DNA of 64,000 nt from Paramecium sonneborni (GCA_905182985.1 CAJJDN010000039.1:478434-542433), one strand, 5' to 3'. Positions 26,272 to 37,868 are shown, numbered from the stretch's first letter. Numbers and translations are program-made. Notes: a model not told the origin generated them from the letters alone.

Positions 26272-27632
26272 TCATATAAATTCATCATTTTCAGATACCC
26301 ACTCTTCTTAATCTAAATTTCCATCTTTTGGCATTTTAAATCTATAAAATCCAGCCAATCCTCCAAATCCTTTAAAAAATTAATGTCCTTCCACACTGCT
26401 ATCAGATATCAATTAAAAATCAAATCCTTTTTCTTTATAATTTTCTGCCAAATATTAAACAAGATCATTACAAGAAATGACTATCTATTGTTCTCCTTTA
26501 TTATCTTCAAAAATACTTCCTTATGTATATTAATCTAATCCTTTTACATACTTTATTGTTTTAACTATTATATTAAATAGAATAGTATACTTCCATTTTA
26601 TTTGCTAATACATTCCAAAATAGAATACTCTAATGATTAGATACAGATAACTTATTTAATTAATTATTGTTCAATTGCTTTCATTGTGTCAGTAATTCCA
26701 TACACAATCATTCCATCATCGAAATCAATACTCAAAAAAAATTTAGATACCAATTCTTTCTCTCTTAATAGTTTCTAACTCTACAATGTTTCTGATGAAT
26801 ACTTTATTGCTTAATTAAAACCATTCTCTCCTCCATAATTAACATCTACTGTAGATATAATTAATGGTTGCAATCTTTTATCTAATAAAGGTGATTCAGC
26901 CAATTTATTCTTAAAATCTGCTATCCCTCCTAATACTAATCCTTTAATATTAGGTTGTTCATTTTAAATAAAACAAATTTTAACAAATTCACTTACTTTT
27001 ACCAAATAATTATGTCTAGCCCAATATCTTAATCTAGAAAATCTTAAAGAAGATTAACCACCTTTATTATGTTTCTTTGGTAAATCAACATTAAATTATT
27101 TTATTATCTCTTTGCTTGTACCTTATACTTTTCCAAATAAAGCTCCATTTCCATCCATTATTATAAACCCATAAACTGGCTCTAATTTCAATTGTTAAGC
27201 CAATTATTCAACATGAAAATAAGAATCACAATAAAATTATGATAATTACGATGGTCTCAATGGCTCTATTATATATGATATTTTTTTCTATCCTTTTTCA
27301 AATTCCCCTAAACCTTAAAAAACTACCAATCCTGTTTCCGGAGCTTTATTATATTTCTTTAATCCTAAAATCTATTAATCTAAAATACTTAAAATAACTC
27401 CTTAAATTGAATCCTATACTGCAGTTCTATTTACTTTATCTTATATTGATGATGCTTCAGAATATTGACTATTTAACCTATTAGTTATCTCTGAAATTAT
27501 TTTCATTGGAGGAATGTATAATGATATTGCACTTGTTCCTATAACTTTTTATTTACCTAAACTCTTTAGAATCTTTTATAATCTAAACTATTCTATTTCT
27601 AATTCTTTCTCACTGTTCTAAGCTTAATTCAT
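26272..27632 (-). CDS. Divergent eRF1-like release factor
   Basis: 444 aa after removal of a 26-nt intron (26565-26590); start [16 protein letters not shown]. All three eRF1 domains align: [45 protein letters not shown] with the GGQ that triggers peptide release (27054-27062), [11 protein letters not shown], and a C-terminal KGFGG motif. However, the decoding domain is altered. The NIKS tetrapeptide is SIQD (27438-27449), the Glu used for purine reading is Gln, and the Tyr of YxCxxxF is Phe (FYCDSYF). Normal ciliate eRF1 keeps NIKS or close variants. So this is probably a paralogue with changed stop recognition, a rescue factor, or a factor that acts without stop decoding. A bona fide eRF1 must exist elsewhere in the genome. 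Confidence 0.85.
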
Positions 27633-28017
27633 TTTAATTATCTATTGATCTTCTTCAATTTACAACTTTTGAATACTTTTTTAAAAAGCAGAGATTTTAT
27701 TGGTAAATTCTGATTTAATAAATTTCATCAGATTTTATCAACTAATTCTTTATATTAAAATGGATATTAATCTAATAATTTAAAATATAAAAACTTTTAC
27801 ATAAACGTTATATTCAATTCCTAATATCATCATAAAATCTCACTTTATTAAAGTATCATATTTTATAAGCAATAATAATCACTAAATTATACTATTTAAT
27901 TTTTCATTTATTTTATTCTTATATTGTTATATCTATAATCTAAGATGTGAATCTTAACTTTATTTAGAATTCAACTAATGAAAAATATAATAAAATTTTA
28001 AATAATTTGGCTCATTA
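27633..28017. other. Divergent intergenic region
   Basis: 385 bp between the start codons of the eRF1-like and tubulin-like genes, presumably holding both promoters. It is very AT-rich; I see no clear element. Confidence 0.5.
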
Positions 28018-29316
28018 ATGGGGGAAATAATTTAATTGAATTTTGGAGATATTGGAAATAATATTGGTCATCAATATTTAGAGAAATTGATAGACGATCA
28101 CTATCTCAATGATAATATTATTAATAATTAGCATACATAAAAAATACATGTATCATTTGAAGAATTAAAGAATTAATAATACTAATTTAGAGGAATATTT
28201 GATAATTCAAGTGATTGTATAACTATTCATTATATTAAAGAATTTATTCATCAATTATTGACTTCTCCTGAATGCCAATACATCAATAATAATTTATTAC
28301 TTACTAAAAGAAATAAAAATATCTCTGGTACACATTCAAATAGTTAAAACTATTTTAAAGATTAAATATAAGATGAACTTTTTGAAAAATTGAGTTAACA
28401 TATAGAAAAATGTGATAAATTTTTTGGATGTAACTTCAATCATTCTACTTTTGATAATTCTTCAGGATAATCAGCTTAAGCAATAAATTAATATCGAGAG
28501 AGATTTCCAGATAAATTTTGTAGTTCTTTTTCATTGATACCAAATATCATAAGTACGAATGCAATAGAAATATACAATATGACTTTTTCATTGCATCACC
28601 TAATTGAGAATACAGATGTCGTAATGTTATTTGATTATGGAGCTTTGGAAAAATAATTACAAAAGCTAAATTAATTATGCACTATCTAAAATAGCAATAA
28701 AATTATAGCTGAATGTATATTATAAGCGAATAGTTCTTAACGTTTTCCAGGATATTAGAATGGAGATTTCAGAAAGATTGCAACTAATTTAATACCATTT
28801 CCACGTCTACACTTTTTTACATGTGCCTTTTCTCCATTTAAAATTAATTCTGATTGGAATTCTTAGTTAAAAATATTAAGTATACCTGAAAATACATATC
28901 TAACATTTCATAATATAACAAGAAATTTATATCTTGCTTAATCGTTAATTACTAGATGTAATACAAATTATTTAGATTTCCACTAAGTTTTATCAAATTT
29001 AGAAAATAAAACACCCTGGATACCTTATGGTATTCTTCACCTAAATTGTAAAGTTGAAAATAGAAACCTAGGAAAAACGGTTATGCATATAGGAAATCAT
29101 AAGGATTTGGGCAAAAATTTTCAAATCCATACTGAGATATATACACAATTTTTTAGAAGAAAAGCTTTTTTGCATTATTATCTTTAAGATGGTATGGATG
29201 AAATGGAGTTTGTAGAAGCTGAATCAAATCTCAATGACTTTGTTTCTGAGTATTAAGAATATTGTTGTCAAGCATATTATGATGAAGAAGAATATTATGA
29301 AGAAGAGTAATATTGA
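28018..29316 (+). CDS. Divergent beta-tubulin-like protein without GTP signature
   Basis: 432 aa, single exon. The N-terminus [20 protein letters not shown] matches the beta-tubulin start MREIVHIQ.GQCGNQIG. Further family blocks are [51 protein letters not shown] and the C-terminal [22 protein letters not shown], followed by an acidic tail with Tyr and Glu. The glycine-rich GGGTGSG signature, which contacts GTP phosphates, is replaced by FDNSSGQSA (28450-28476), and the T7 region is remodelled. It is about ten residues shorter than normal beta-tubulin. Paramecium is known to have extra tubulin families; this may belong to one or be an unusual beta paralogue. It may not bind or hydrolyse GTP normally, and could act in basal bodies or as a capping subunit (inference). 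Confidence 0.85.
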
Positions 29317-29503
29317 GAATTATTATAATTAATGTCTAAATTATAAATACAATATAACTGACTAAAATGAGTAATTATGGATGTCATAGGGACTCTTGTA
29401 AATTAATCCAAATATTCTTTTTCATCATCGTATAATATAATATAATTTCACTTTTTTCTACTATTTTCATTTTTTAATCCTAAATATTGTACTGCAAAAT
29501 GTA

Positions 29504-30654
29504 TTTAGAAAGAAATAAGTGTAATTTTTATTTACTTAATACTGAAGAAGGATTATCGTCTTCTTTTGAAAAAGTTTAAAGAGCTAGAAAATTTTAAATT
29601 TATCAAGAAATTACAAATTAAAACTGTTTTCTACTGACATAAACTCCAAGTGCATATCTTTTAATAATGATTGAAAAGATTGAAAAATTACTCATCATTA
29701 AATTAGTAGATCCAATAGCTTAAACAATATATGATTATTCTTATCAGAGAGTTTGACAACTTTCTACTATTTTTAATAAAAATAATTAATTTATATTAAA
29801 AACCTTTATCTCAAATTATTTATTAAAAGATACTTTTATAAATACTCACTCATAATATTATATTTGATAAATCATACTGTTGTTATTATGGCTAAGGATC
29901 ATTTAATCCTATCAAATCTATTGTTTCCTATTATGGATTTAGAGGTAATTATTATGATTAAATTTATGTTGTTTGAATTCCAAATTATTGCTAACTATTT
30001 CCAATCCAAAAATTAGTTGATGGTTAGGTTGATTAATGAGATTATTCAGTAAAATTAGTTGTCATATCCCAAGCACTATTTGCTGGAGAAGCTTAAAATG
30101 AATTAATTTACATTTAGTGGACTTATTATTATTATTGTTATTGCTATTATTATGGTGGATTAAATTAAGAATCCCATTAGAATGGATTTGGACTTGGAGA
30201 ATGAGATGTTGCAACAAATCCAAAATTATCAAAAGCTGAAAAATTATTTTATTATTAATTCCATTGATTAGAATTATCCCAAACATTATTAGAACCAAAA
30301 CCTTATTACGGATTATTAAATTGAGCAAAAATATCCTATTATGATTTTGATTATTATTATTATTATTATTATTATTAATTAAATCCAGAAAATGGTTGAA
30401 ATTATTGTTATTATTAGCATTTTTATTATTAGTGTTAAACTTATTATCTTTATACATATTATTATTAAGGTTATCGAATTTATTATTGTTATTATGATTT
30501 AACTTGAGACTTTTCTGTTTAGATTTTTTTCTATAGATTCATCAATTCATCTATAGGAATATCTCCATCAAATTTTTTGACTTTGAAACTATTTTTATTA
30601 TATTATTCCATTTCTTATTCTAATTTATATTCTCTATTTTTGATTTCTATAGCT
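29504..30654. repeat. Left copy of an identical 1151-bp duplication
   Basis: This stretch reads identically to 30656-31806 at an offset of 1152, with one N between the copies. The left copy abuts the unique sequence after the tubulin-like gene; the right copy abuts the rest of the kinase gene. That is the pattern of two contigs whose ends overlap but were joined without merging. One copy is expected in the real genome. Confidence 0.9.
29850..30654 (-). pseudogene. Duplicate 3' part of the NAK-family kinase gene (probable assembly copy)
   Basis: Identical to the last part of the kinase gene in the right copy, including the Gln/Asn-rich tail and the TGA at 29850-29852, but without a kinase domain or start upstream because it meets the N at 30655. 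It should not be counted as a gene. Confidence 0.8.
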
Positions 30655-30655
30655 N
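30655..30655. other. Single N marking a scaffold join
   Basis: The only ambiguous base seen in the window, lying exactly between the two identical 1151-bp copies. Confidence 0.95.
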
Positions 30656-31806
30656 TTTAGAAAGAAATAAGTGTAATTTTTATTTACTTAATACTGAAGA
30701 AGGATTATCGTCTTCTTTTGAAAAAGTTTAAAGAGCTAGAAAATTTTAAATTTATCAAGAAATTACAAATTAAAACTGTTTTCTACTGACATAAACTCCA
30801 AGTGCATATCTTTTAATAATGATTGAAAAGATTGAAAAATTACTCATCATTAAATTAGTAGATCCAATAGCTTAAACAATATATGATTATTCTTATCAGA
30901 GAGTTTGACAACTTTCTACTATTTTTAATAAAAATAATTAATTTATATTAAAAACCTTTATCTCAAATTATTTATTAAAAGATACTTTTATAAATACTCA
31001 CTCATAATATTATATTTGATAAATCATACTGTTGTTATTATGGCTAAGGATCATTTAATCCTATCAAATCTATTGTTTCCTATTATGGATTTAGAGGTAA
31101 TTATTATGATTAAATTTATGTTGTTTGAATTCCAAATTATTGCTAACTATTTCCAATCCAAAAATTAGTTGATGGTTAGGTTGATTAATGAGATTATTCA
31201 GTAAAATTAGTTGTCATATCCCAAGCACTATTTGCTGGAGAAGCTTAAAATGAATTAATTTACATTTAGTGGACTTATTATTATTATTGTTATTGCTATT
31301 ATTATGGTGGATTAAATTAAGAATCCCATTAGAATGGATTTGGACTTGGAGAATGAGATGTTGCAACAAATCCAAAATTATCAAAAGCTGAAAAATTATT
31401 TTATTATTAATTCCATTGATTAGAATTATCCCAAACATTATTAGAACCAAAACCTTATTACGGATTATTAAATTGAGCAAAAATATCCTATTATGATTTT
31501 GATTATTATTATTATTATTATTATTATTAATTAAATCCAGAAAATGGTTGAAATTATTGTTATTATTAGCATTTTTATTATTAGTGTTAAACTTATTATC
31601 TTTATACATATTATTATTAAGGTTATCGAATTTATTATTGTTATTATGATTTAACTTGAGACTTTTCTGTTTAGATTTTTTTCTATAGATTCATCAATTC
31701 ATCTATAGGAATATCTCCATCAAATTTTTTGACTTTGAAACTATTTTTATTATATTATTCCATTTCTTATTCTAATTTATATTCTCTATTTTTGATTTCT
31801 ATAGCT
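30656..31806. repeat. Right copy of the 1151-bp duplication
   Basis: Identical to 29504-30654 as far as I could compare. It is continuous with the 5' part of the kinase gene at 31807-32792, so this copy carries the biologically meaningful context. Confidence 0.9.
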
Positions 31807-32792
31807 AATGCCTATAATATTATAGATAGTATTACATTCAATTATATATATGGTAATGAATGAAATTAAGCTAAAATTCTTTCAACATCAAAAATGGATG
31901 GTCTTAATTTAGGATCAGGTGTAAGCATAAGTCTGATAAAATCAATTAATTTATCTGAATATCTATGTTATTTAGGAATATTGTATGTAGCAGTGGAAAT
32001 GGCAAGTTTAGAGCTTTCTTAGAATGGATGTATAAAAAAACACAATGTATATAATACACATCCAAGCATCCAAATATCAGCTTTTTCTCCAACATCATAT
32101 CTCAAAAAAAGATCAGCCATTTCTGGAGGTCTATACATTAATGTTGTATTCTTTTCCCATTCTTCTTCATAAATAACAAAATCAGATTGTTTGATTTGAC
32201 TATATGATTTATAAACTATAAATCTAACCTTAAATCCACTCTTTAAGTACTGGCAGATCCGAAATCACATAATTTGCATCTTCCATTTTAAAATAATACA
32301 TTCTCTATTTTTATATCTCTATGAGCCATAGGAGGTTGTAATGTATGTAATGACTTTATACCTTAAGTAATTTCCTAAGAGAAATTGTAGTGATCATATT
32401 TACTCTCATATAATTCAATAGTTATTCTTCTTGGAATCTTGAATTTGGATCTTTAGCCATTAAATCAAATAAACTTCCACCTCCACAAAATTCCATTAAA
32501 ATCAAACATACTTGTTATCCTTTATCTTATATGAATGTGCCTCCCATAAAATTAACTAAATTTGGATGTCTTGGCAATCGTTTCTTGTTAAAATTTGAAT
32601 TTTATATACCATAATTTCTAATTCATTCCTTGCTACTCTGGTTCTCTCCTCTCCTTAACAATAAGATTTTTTCAATGCGAAAATCTCCTTTGTATTCACA
32701 TCTATAGCTTTCAGTATATATCCATATCCTCCTTCAGATAATAACTTTTCTTCTTAAATTGTACGCCCATTAATGTTATATCTAGATAGCAT
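31002..32792 (-). CDS. NAK-family protein kinase (AAK1/GAK/Ark1-like)
   Basis: 568 aa after removing introns 32584-32609, 32375-32403 and a 29-nt one in the activation-loop region. Start MLSRYNINGRTIQ. Kinase features in order: LLSEGGYGYILKAID (glycine loop), FALKKSYCQGEE (Lys), LILMEFCGGGSLFDLM, MAHRDIKIENVL, CDFGSAST, TTLMYRPPEMADL, KADIWMLGCVLY. The GGYGYI loop, the short acidic insert and YRPPEM fit the NAK family, which regulates clathrin coats. The tail of about 250 residues is rich in Gln and Asn and contains an NPF motif (SPNPFQWD), which would bind EH-domain endocytic proteins. Vesicle traffic is the likely role. The start lies 14 bp from the stop of the upstream same-strand gene. 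Confidence 0.85.
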
Positions 32793-32806
32793 ATTAAAAT
32801 TTATAA

Positions 32807-33247
32807 TCATTCGCATTCACTCCAATTAGATTATTAGAATCTCTCATTAAAATTTGAATAGTTTCTATTACCTCCAGATCTAGCTGTACTTGTATAAAAT
32901 CCTTTAGAACTAGTAGTTACATCAGTATTTCTAAATTCAGCAAATGATTCATCATACTTCCTCAAATTTATCATGAATGTCTTTAAAGGTAATTGCATTT
33001 TAGCAGGTCTTTTTCCTTTGTATTTACTAGAACTTCCAATTGAAACGTCGTCCGATAAATTATTACAACTTTTCGGAGAATATTCTTCCCCAGAATAATT
33101 ATGAAAGTTCTCAAGTAAACGAAATTCATCTCTGTCTTCTAGATACTAATTCATAGCCACTCCTATTCTTTTGTCTCTCTGAATAACCAAATCTAATTTA
33201 TTTTCATTTTTGTCAATTACCTTTTAATTTTCCCTTCTAATACTCAT
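32807..33247 (-). CDS. Hypothetical charged protein
   Basis: 146 aa, single exon, start MSIRRENQKVIDKNENK. It is hydrophilic and rich in Ser, Asn and charged residues, with no membrane segment and no domain I recognise. It ends 14 bp upstream of the kinase start on the same strand. The uninterrupted frame and codon pattern support a gene. Confidence 0.65.
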
Positions 33248-33595
33248 TTATCTAATTCCCTTTGCATAACATATATATTTTATAAAATAACTTTCCTTCA
33301 ACGCTTTCTATCTGTTCCATTTATTAATATAATAATATTAATTATCATCATGAACTACAATATTGAAATATTTTCTTTTATTTATATTTACTTAGAATTA
33401 AATCAACTCTATAATATCTCAATATTATTTTGATCAGAAAACGATAAATGATAATTATAAATAAAACCAATAAAGAGCTTTATTCTTTCAATAAGTTCTT
33501 ATATATTCAGGAAACAAATTAATAATCCAATATCAAAAGCAACTACATTACAAAAAAATGAGAAAAAAATTAAGAATATTTCAAAGATTAAATAA
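33248..33595. other. Intergenic region
   Basis: 348 bp, AT-rich, the 5' flank of the hypothetical gene and 3' flank of the MORN gene. I see nothing specific. Confidence 0.5.
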
Positions 33596-34141
33596 TCATT
33601 ATTTTTTACCCTTTACCCAAATGCCTTCAATAATATTTCCATTTGGCTCAATTAATTTACCTTTTCCATCTTATCTTCCATTTTTCCAATTACCAGTGTA
33701 AATCTACCCATCAGGCCATTACAATTCTCCTAATCCATCTTTTTTATCATTTTTGAATTCCCCTAAAAAATCGAATAAATGAAATACCATTGTAAACCTT
33801 ACCATCATAGTTTAGGATACCTTTGCCTTCCATTTTACCATTAACCCAATTTCCTTTGTAAACTTTACCATTGTACCAATAATACTCACCATAACCGTGA
33901 AAATTCTCATTTAAGAATTCTCCTTCGTAACGTGATGAATCACTCCATTGAAATGTTCCCTTTTTGACCTTTTTTCCTTTTTCAAAAAAACCTTCAAATT
34001 GAGTTCCATTATCCCATATAATTTTGCCTTTTCCATCCTAGATTGATTCTAACAATATACAGGAAGTCCATCTTTAATTTCACCATCATAGATACCTCCA
34101 TCTGGAAAGGTATAAGGAACTTAAGAATAACATGAGCCCAT
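33596..34141 (-). CDS. MORN-repeat protein
   Basis: 165 aa with two introns (23 and 25 nt). Start MGSCYSQVPYTFPDGG. About six MORN units are visible: YDGEIKDG, DGKGKIIWDNGTQFEGFF, SRYEGEFLNENFHGYGEYYW, YKGNWVNGKMEGKGIL, NDKKDGLGELQWPDG, YTGNWKNGRQDGKGKL. MORN repeats mediate membrane or cytoskeletal attachment and occur in many ciliate cortical proteins. The N-terminal MGSCYS is a plausible myristoylation and palmitoylation site, which would place it at a membrane. Confidence 0.85.
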
Positions 34142-34157
34142 AATTAGATATAAATAA

Positions 34158-35470
34158 TCAATTGAATTAATATTCAATTAAATCAAGTAGTCTAAGTTTG
34201 TTTTTATTGAATATTCGAAGATCTTCTTAATCAGCTGCTTCCATTAAATATGTTGCCAAATATTTAAGTTCTTAATCATTTTTATCATTATGCCATTCTA
34301 AAATAGGAATACCATTGTCGATTTGAAATCCAAAAGAATGAGCAAGATTATCAACAATGAGCATATTCTTAATTTGTTTATTTGCAATTATTCTAAGATC
34401 CTTAATATAAAATCCATTTTTAGTTTCTAAACAGTTCTACCTTGATAAAATTCCAGAAATCCATAGTCCTTTAGGATCTAAGTATTTGACTACAGTATTA
34501 GCATATGCACTTGATGAAGCAGTATATACATAGATAGTGTAGAGTAGACTCATTTATTATAAGAACCATTAACAAAAAGGACGAACATTTAAATAAATCT
34601 AAAGAATAACAATATTGAATTACTCTTGCTTCTTCTCCCTATTCGCTTACTGCCAATATGCAAGTTTAATATTTTTCCCTTGCTGAACAACTATGAATCA
34701 ATGTTTCATCCAAATCTAAGAGTAATGTTTTGCTTTAGGTATTCGAGCTTCTGGTAAAACTTACATTTTATTCTTTATAAAATTATTACTAGGTCCCTTA
34801 AGACATCTAGTTGCATAAATCAATCCTCTTTGAGTGAGTTATAAGAATTTGTTAAATGCAGTTTCGCCTATTAATGGTCCATAGATAAGATGTCGAAAAG
34901 GATGATTCTACATTTTACATTAAATAATTTATTTAGCTTTAGATAATTCTATATCTGAATTTACATCCCTCTATAATTTACTATTATTTAATCAATTCTT
35001 AATCTTACACTTATTAAATCTATTGATTATTGTACTCCTTTTTCATCTACTATTCAATTTTATTTGCTTAGTTTTTTATATTATAAGGATCTTCATTCTG
35101 AGTTTAAGTTTTCTAAGTCTAAATATCTTCATCTCTTTCTTCTTCAGCACCTTCTATATCACCTTCTATTCCATTCACTAAATTCCTAAATTTTGACAGT
35201 TTTTAACCTATAATAAAAATTTATTTTACTTGTTGGTCCTTTTTTAGCATTCTTTGGAGAATCTTTATCTGAATCATCAGTTTAATACCCTGTAAGGTTT
35301 TAACTGAAATGTGACATCTTACTAGGTGGTTTACTGATCTATTTTAAACAGAACTCTTCCTTCTATTTAGTATCTGTCTATTCATCCTCTGAATAAAATT
35401 ATTTATCATTATTCAAATGTTATAAATGTTAGACTGAGGTACTGGCTCTAAATTTATATATATTATCCAT
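34158..35470 (-). CDS. FCP1/SCP-type phosphatase, frame interruption before the active site
   Basis: About 401-412 aa, start MDNIYKFRASTSVQ. A charged N-terminal region leads to an HAD phosphatase domain: TLLLDLDETLIHSCS (DxDxT active site), IYVYTASSSAYANTVVKYLDP, GFYIKDLRII, and a VDNLAHSFGFQIDNGIPI block ending with the C-terminal motif. This family dephosphorylates phosphoserine/threonine proteins such as the RNA polymerase II tail. Three canonical introns (22, 28, 25 nt) fit. Just before the DLDET the frame is off by one: LPEARIPKAK reads into the wrong frame unless one A is added to a run of four, or a 32-nt GTAAGT...AAAG intron is removed. The start is 16 bp from the divergent coiled-coil gene. 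Confidence 0.75.
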
Positions 35471-35486
35471 ATTATTTATTATTATT

Positions 35487-36805
35487 ATGGATTCTAAATT
35501 AATTGAAGAATTTGATTACTTAGACAAAGATCAGAAAACATAAATGCTCATTAATCTCAAATCATATATTAGTCAATTGCAATCATAAATTCAAGAATTA
35601 GAAAGAAGTGCTATTGATATCATTATAGAAAAAGATGAAAAAATTTTATAGTTAGAAAATATTATCAATTAATATACACCTTTAAAATAGTATAATAAAG
35701 ACGATGAAATCATTTAATTGAAAACGTATCATAACTTATTTTACATTAGTCATATAACAGAATTATACTCAAAAATTGATTCTGATTAGACTTAACATTT
35801 TGAAGAATTATAAGAAATGGATCGAAAATGGAATTCTTATTTATTAGATTAGATTCATTTGAGTAGTCAAGATGGATAACAATAAAAAATTGAAATGTTA
35901 GAATCCTTACTTAATCTTGAAAAAAAGAATCAGAAGTATGAACAAGAAGTATACTTTAAGGTAAATTCTAGCTGAAAATCAAAGAAAATTAAACTATGAT
36001 CGATAAGAATACTATTAATTCATTCATTAATAAAATTTAATAACTTTAAGATGAATCTTAGGATCTCAATTAATAATTAAACAAACTATAAAGAGAAAAA
36101 GATTTGTAGCGTGATCATCTATAATCTGATAAAAATGCACTTGAAATAAAAATAAATGTAAATTATATCTCTTATTCCAAGAAATTAAATATCATTCAAA
36201 ACTAAAAGGAAAAACAAATCTAAAGTCTAAAAGTCTAAAATGCCAAATTTATTTAAATTAACAAAGAATTGACAAACTAAATAAATGATTTAAGAGAACA
36301 AATTGAAAAATAAACTGAAATCAAAGATAAAAGACACTCAGAAAATTGTTTTTTATAATAAACAGCAAATACTATAGAGCAGATCTAAAGAGAAGAAATC
36401 AATATTACAGCTTTTGAAATTCTAGAGGAAAGTTAGGTTGATGATGATAAGGATTAAATGGCTAATTTAAGATAAATTTTAGATGAAAAATCAGAATAAC
36501 TTATTCAATATGAAGAATGCATTAGATAATCTACAAAATAAATAAAAGAACAAAGAGCCCAATTATAATTATTATAATGTTAGCTTAAATAAATAAGGCA
36601 ATCTTAATTCAATTAAAAAAATCTTAAAGAGTATATTTAAGTTTTAGAAAGTGATTTCTTAGTCTCCAAATAATTGTTAGCTGAAAAAGCAGATCGTTAT
36701 TAAGAATAAGTGATATTCTTAACTTAAGAGAATTACAATCTGAAATAAAAAATAAAATGCTTCCAAAATAGATATCACAAGAAAGTAAATAGGTATATCG
36801 ATTGA
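35487..36805 (+). CDS. Coiled-coil protein
   Basis: 431 aa after a 23-nt intron that restores the frame (GTATAC...CTAG). Start MDSKLIEEFDYLDKD. Almost the whole length has heptad-type alternation of Leu, Ile and Lys/Glu/Gln, for example ELERSAIDIIIEKDEKILQL, ending YHKKVNRYID. No other domain is seen. Cytoskeletal or basal-body scaffolding is common for such ciliate proteins but is only inference. It ends 103 bp from the convergent gene at 36909. Confidence 0.75.
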
Positions 36806-36908
36806 TTTCATCTTCATTGTATAATTTTACTTTTTTATATTAATTAAATATAAATAAAATTAATATTAAAATTTAATACGAAAATTATTATTGCAAGTAA
36901 TCGTATTT

Positions 36909-37868
36909 TCAATTATACTTTTTTTTTGGTTTCATATTACTTGTATCATATTTGCTATTCTATATATCATAATCTAAGGCATCTTAAAGTGATTAAAGCA
37001 ATTAACTTTCTTCATCCTCTTCAACTTATTATTTTAATGTCTATTATTTTGCTAAAGTAATTGCATGTTTTGTATTAAACTTCATCAAAACTAAAGGATT
37101 ATTTTATTATTGTTAAGTTTTTTAAATATCATTCTTATTTGAAAATGTTTGAATTATTTCCAGTTTTATTTCACTTTGAACTTTTAAATATTATTTTTTT
37201 AACTCTTCACTAATAATCTTTTCTTCATCCTATACAACTTCTTTATATATTTTCTAAGTCTTTGCTTTTTTTCCTAAATTTTATAATATATGATAAGTTC
37301 GACAACATAATTCAAGGCCTTTTTGCAAAATTTAGTCATTTTTCAATAGATTTATATTATACTCAAAAAGATCCTTCAAAGAAAGCTATAAAAATTGTTA
37401 GAAATTATTTAGAATCTCACTAGGGTATTTCTTGTCTAGCTGATAAATTGGTTCTTCTAATGCCTTTAAACTAATAATGTCAAATCAATTCATACTCAAC
37501 CATAAGAAAAGTTAATTTATAACAGATACTATTTGTGATTTATCTTTAAATTTTATTTTATGCTGAATTTCGGAACTCATATAGTATTCTTTTTATAAAA
37601 CTAACTCAGAAATTTCCTCCCTTAAGAGATACGATTTTATTGCCTTCTCATCTGTAATTAAGTGCTCTTTGCTACTATCATTTTCTTTTTTTTCCTCCTC
37701 TTTTTAAACTTCTTAAATCTACTATTTTGGGTCTTAAAATATCTCTTCTTATTTTAAGGAAACCGGTTGCTTTTAGCCAGAATTAAGGTTTGTTTCAAGT
37801 TCATTCTAAATTTAATTTGATTGAACATTTTTTTAGTTCTATTTTGTTTAACTTGAACAGGTGCCCAT
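36909..37868 (-). CDS. Hypothetical protein with N-myristoylation motif
   Basis: About 309 aa, start MGTCSSQTKQNQK, a consensus N-myristoylation site (Gly2, Ser6) with an adjacent Cys. The N-terminal quarter is Gln/Glu/Lys-rich and disordered, then helical. An in-frame TGA in the middle falls inside a candidate intron; a 30-nt GTTGAG...TTAG intron keeps the frame, while the more typical 25-nt GTATG...TTAG within it does not. The C-terminus is charged. The family is not recognised. A membrane-anchored cytoplasmic protein is inferred. Confidence 0.6.

Noticed and set aside
30062..30457. Asn-rich minus-strand protein MYKDNKFNTNNKN
   Set aside because: It is an out-of-frame reading of the kinase Gln-rich tail; the kinase frame continues through the same DNA.
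29504..31806. True tandem duplication of the kinase 3' half
   Set aside because: The copies are identical in all sequence types and meet exactly at one N; a natural duplication would not place its junction on the only N of the window.
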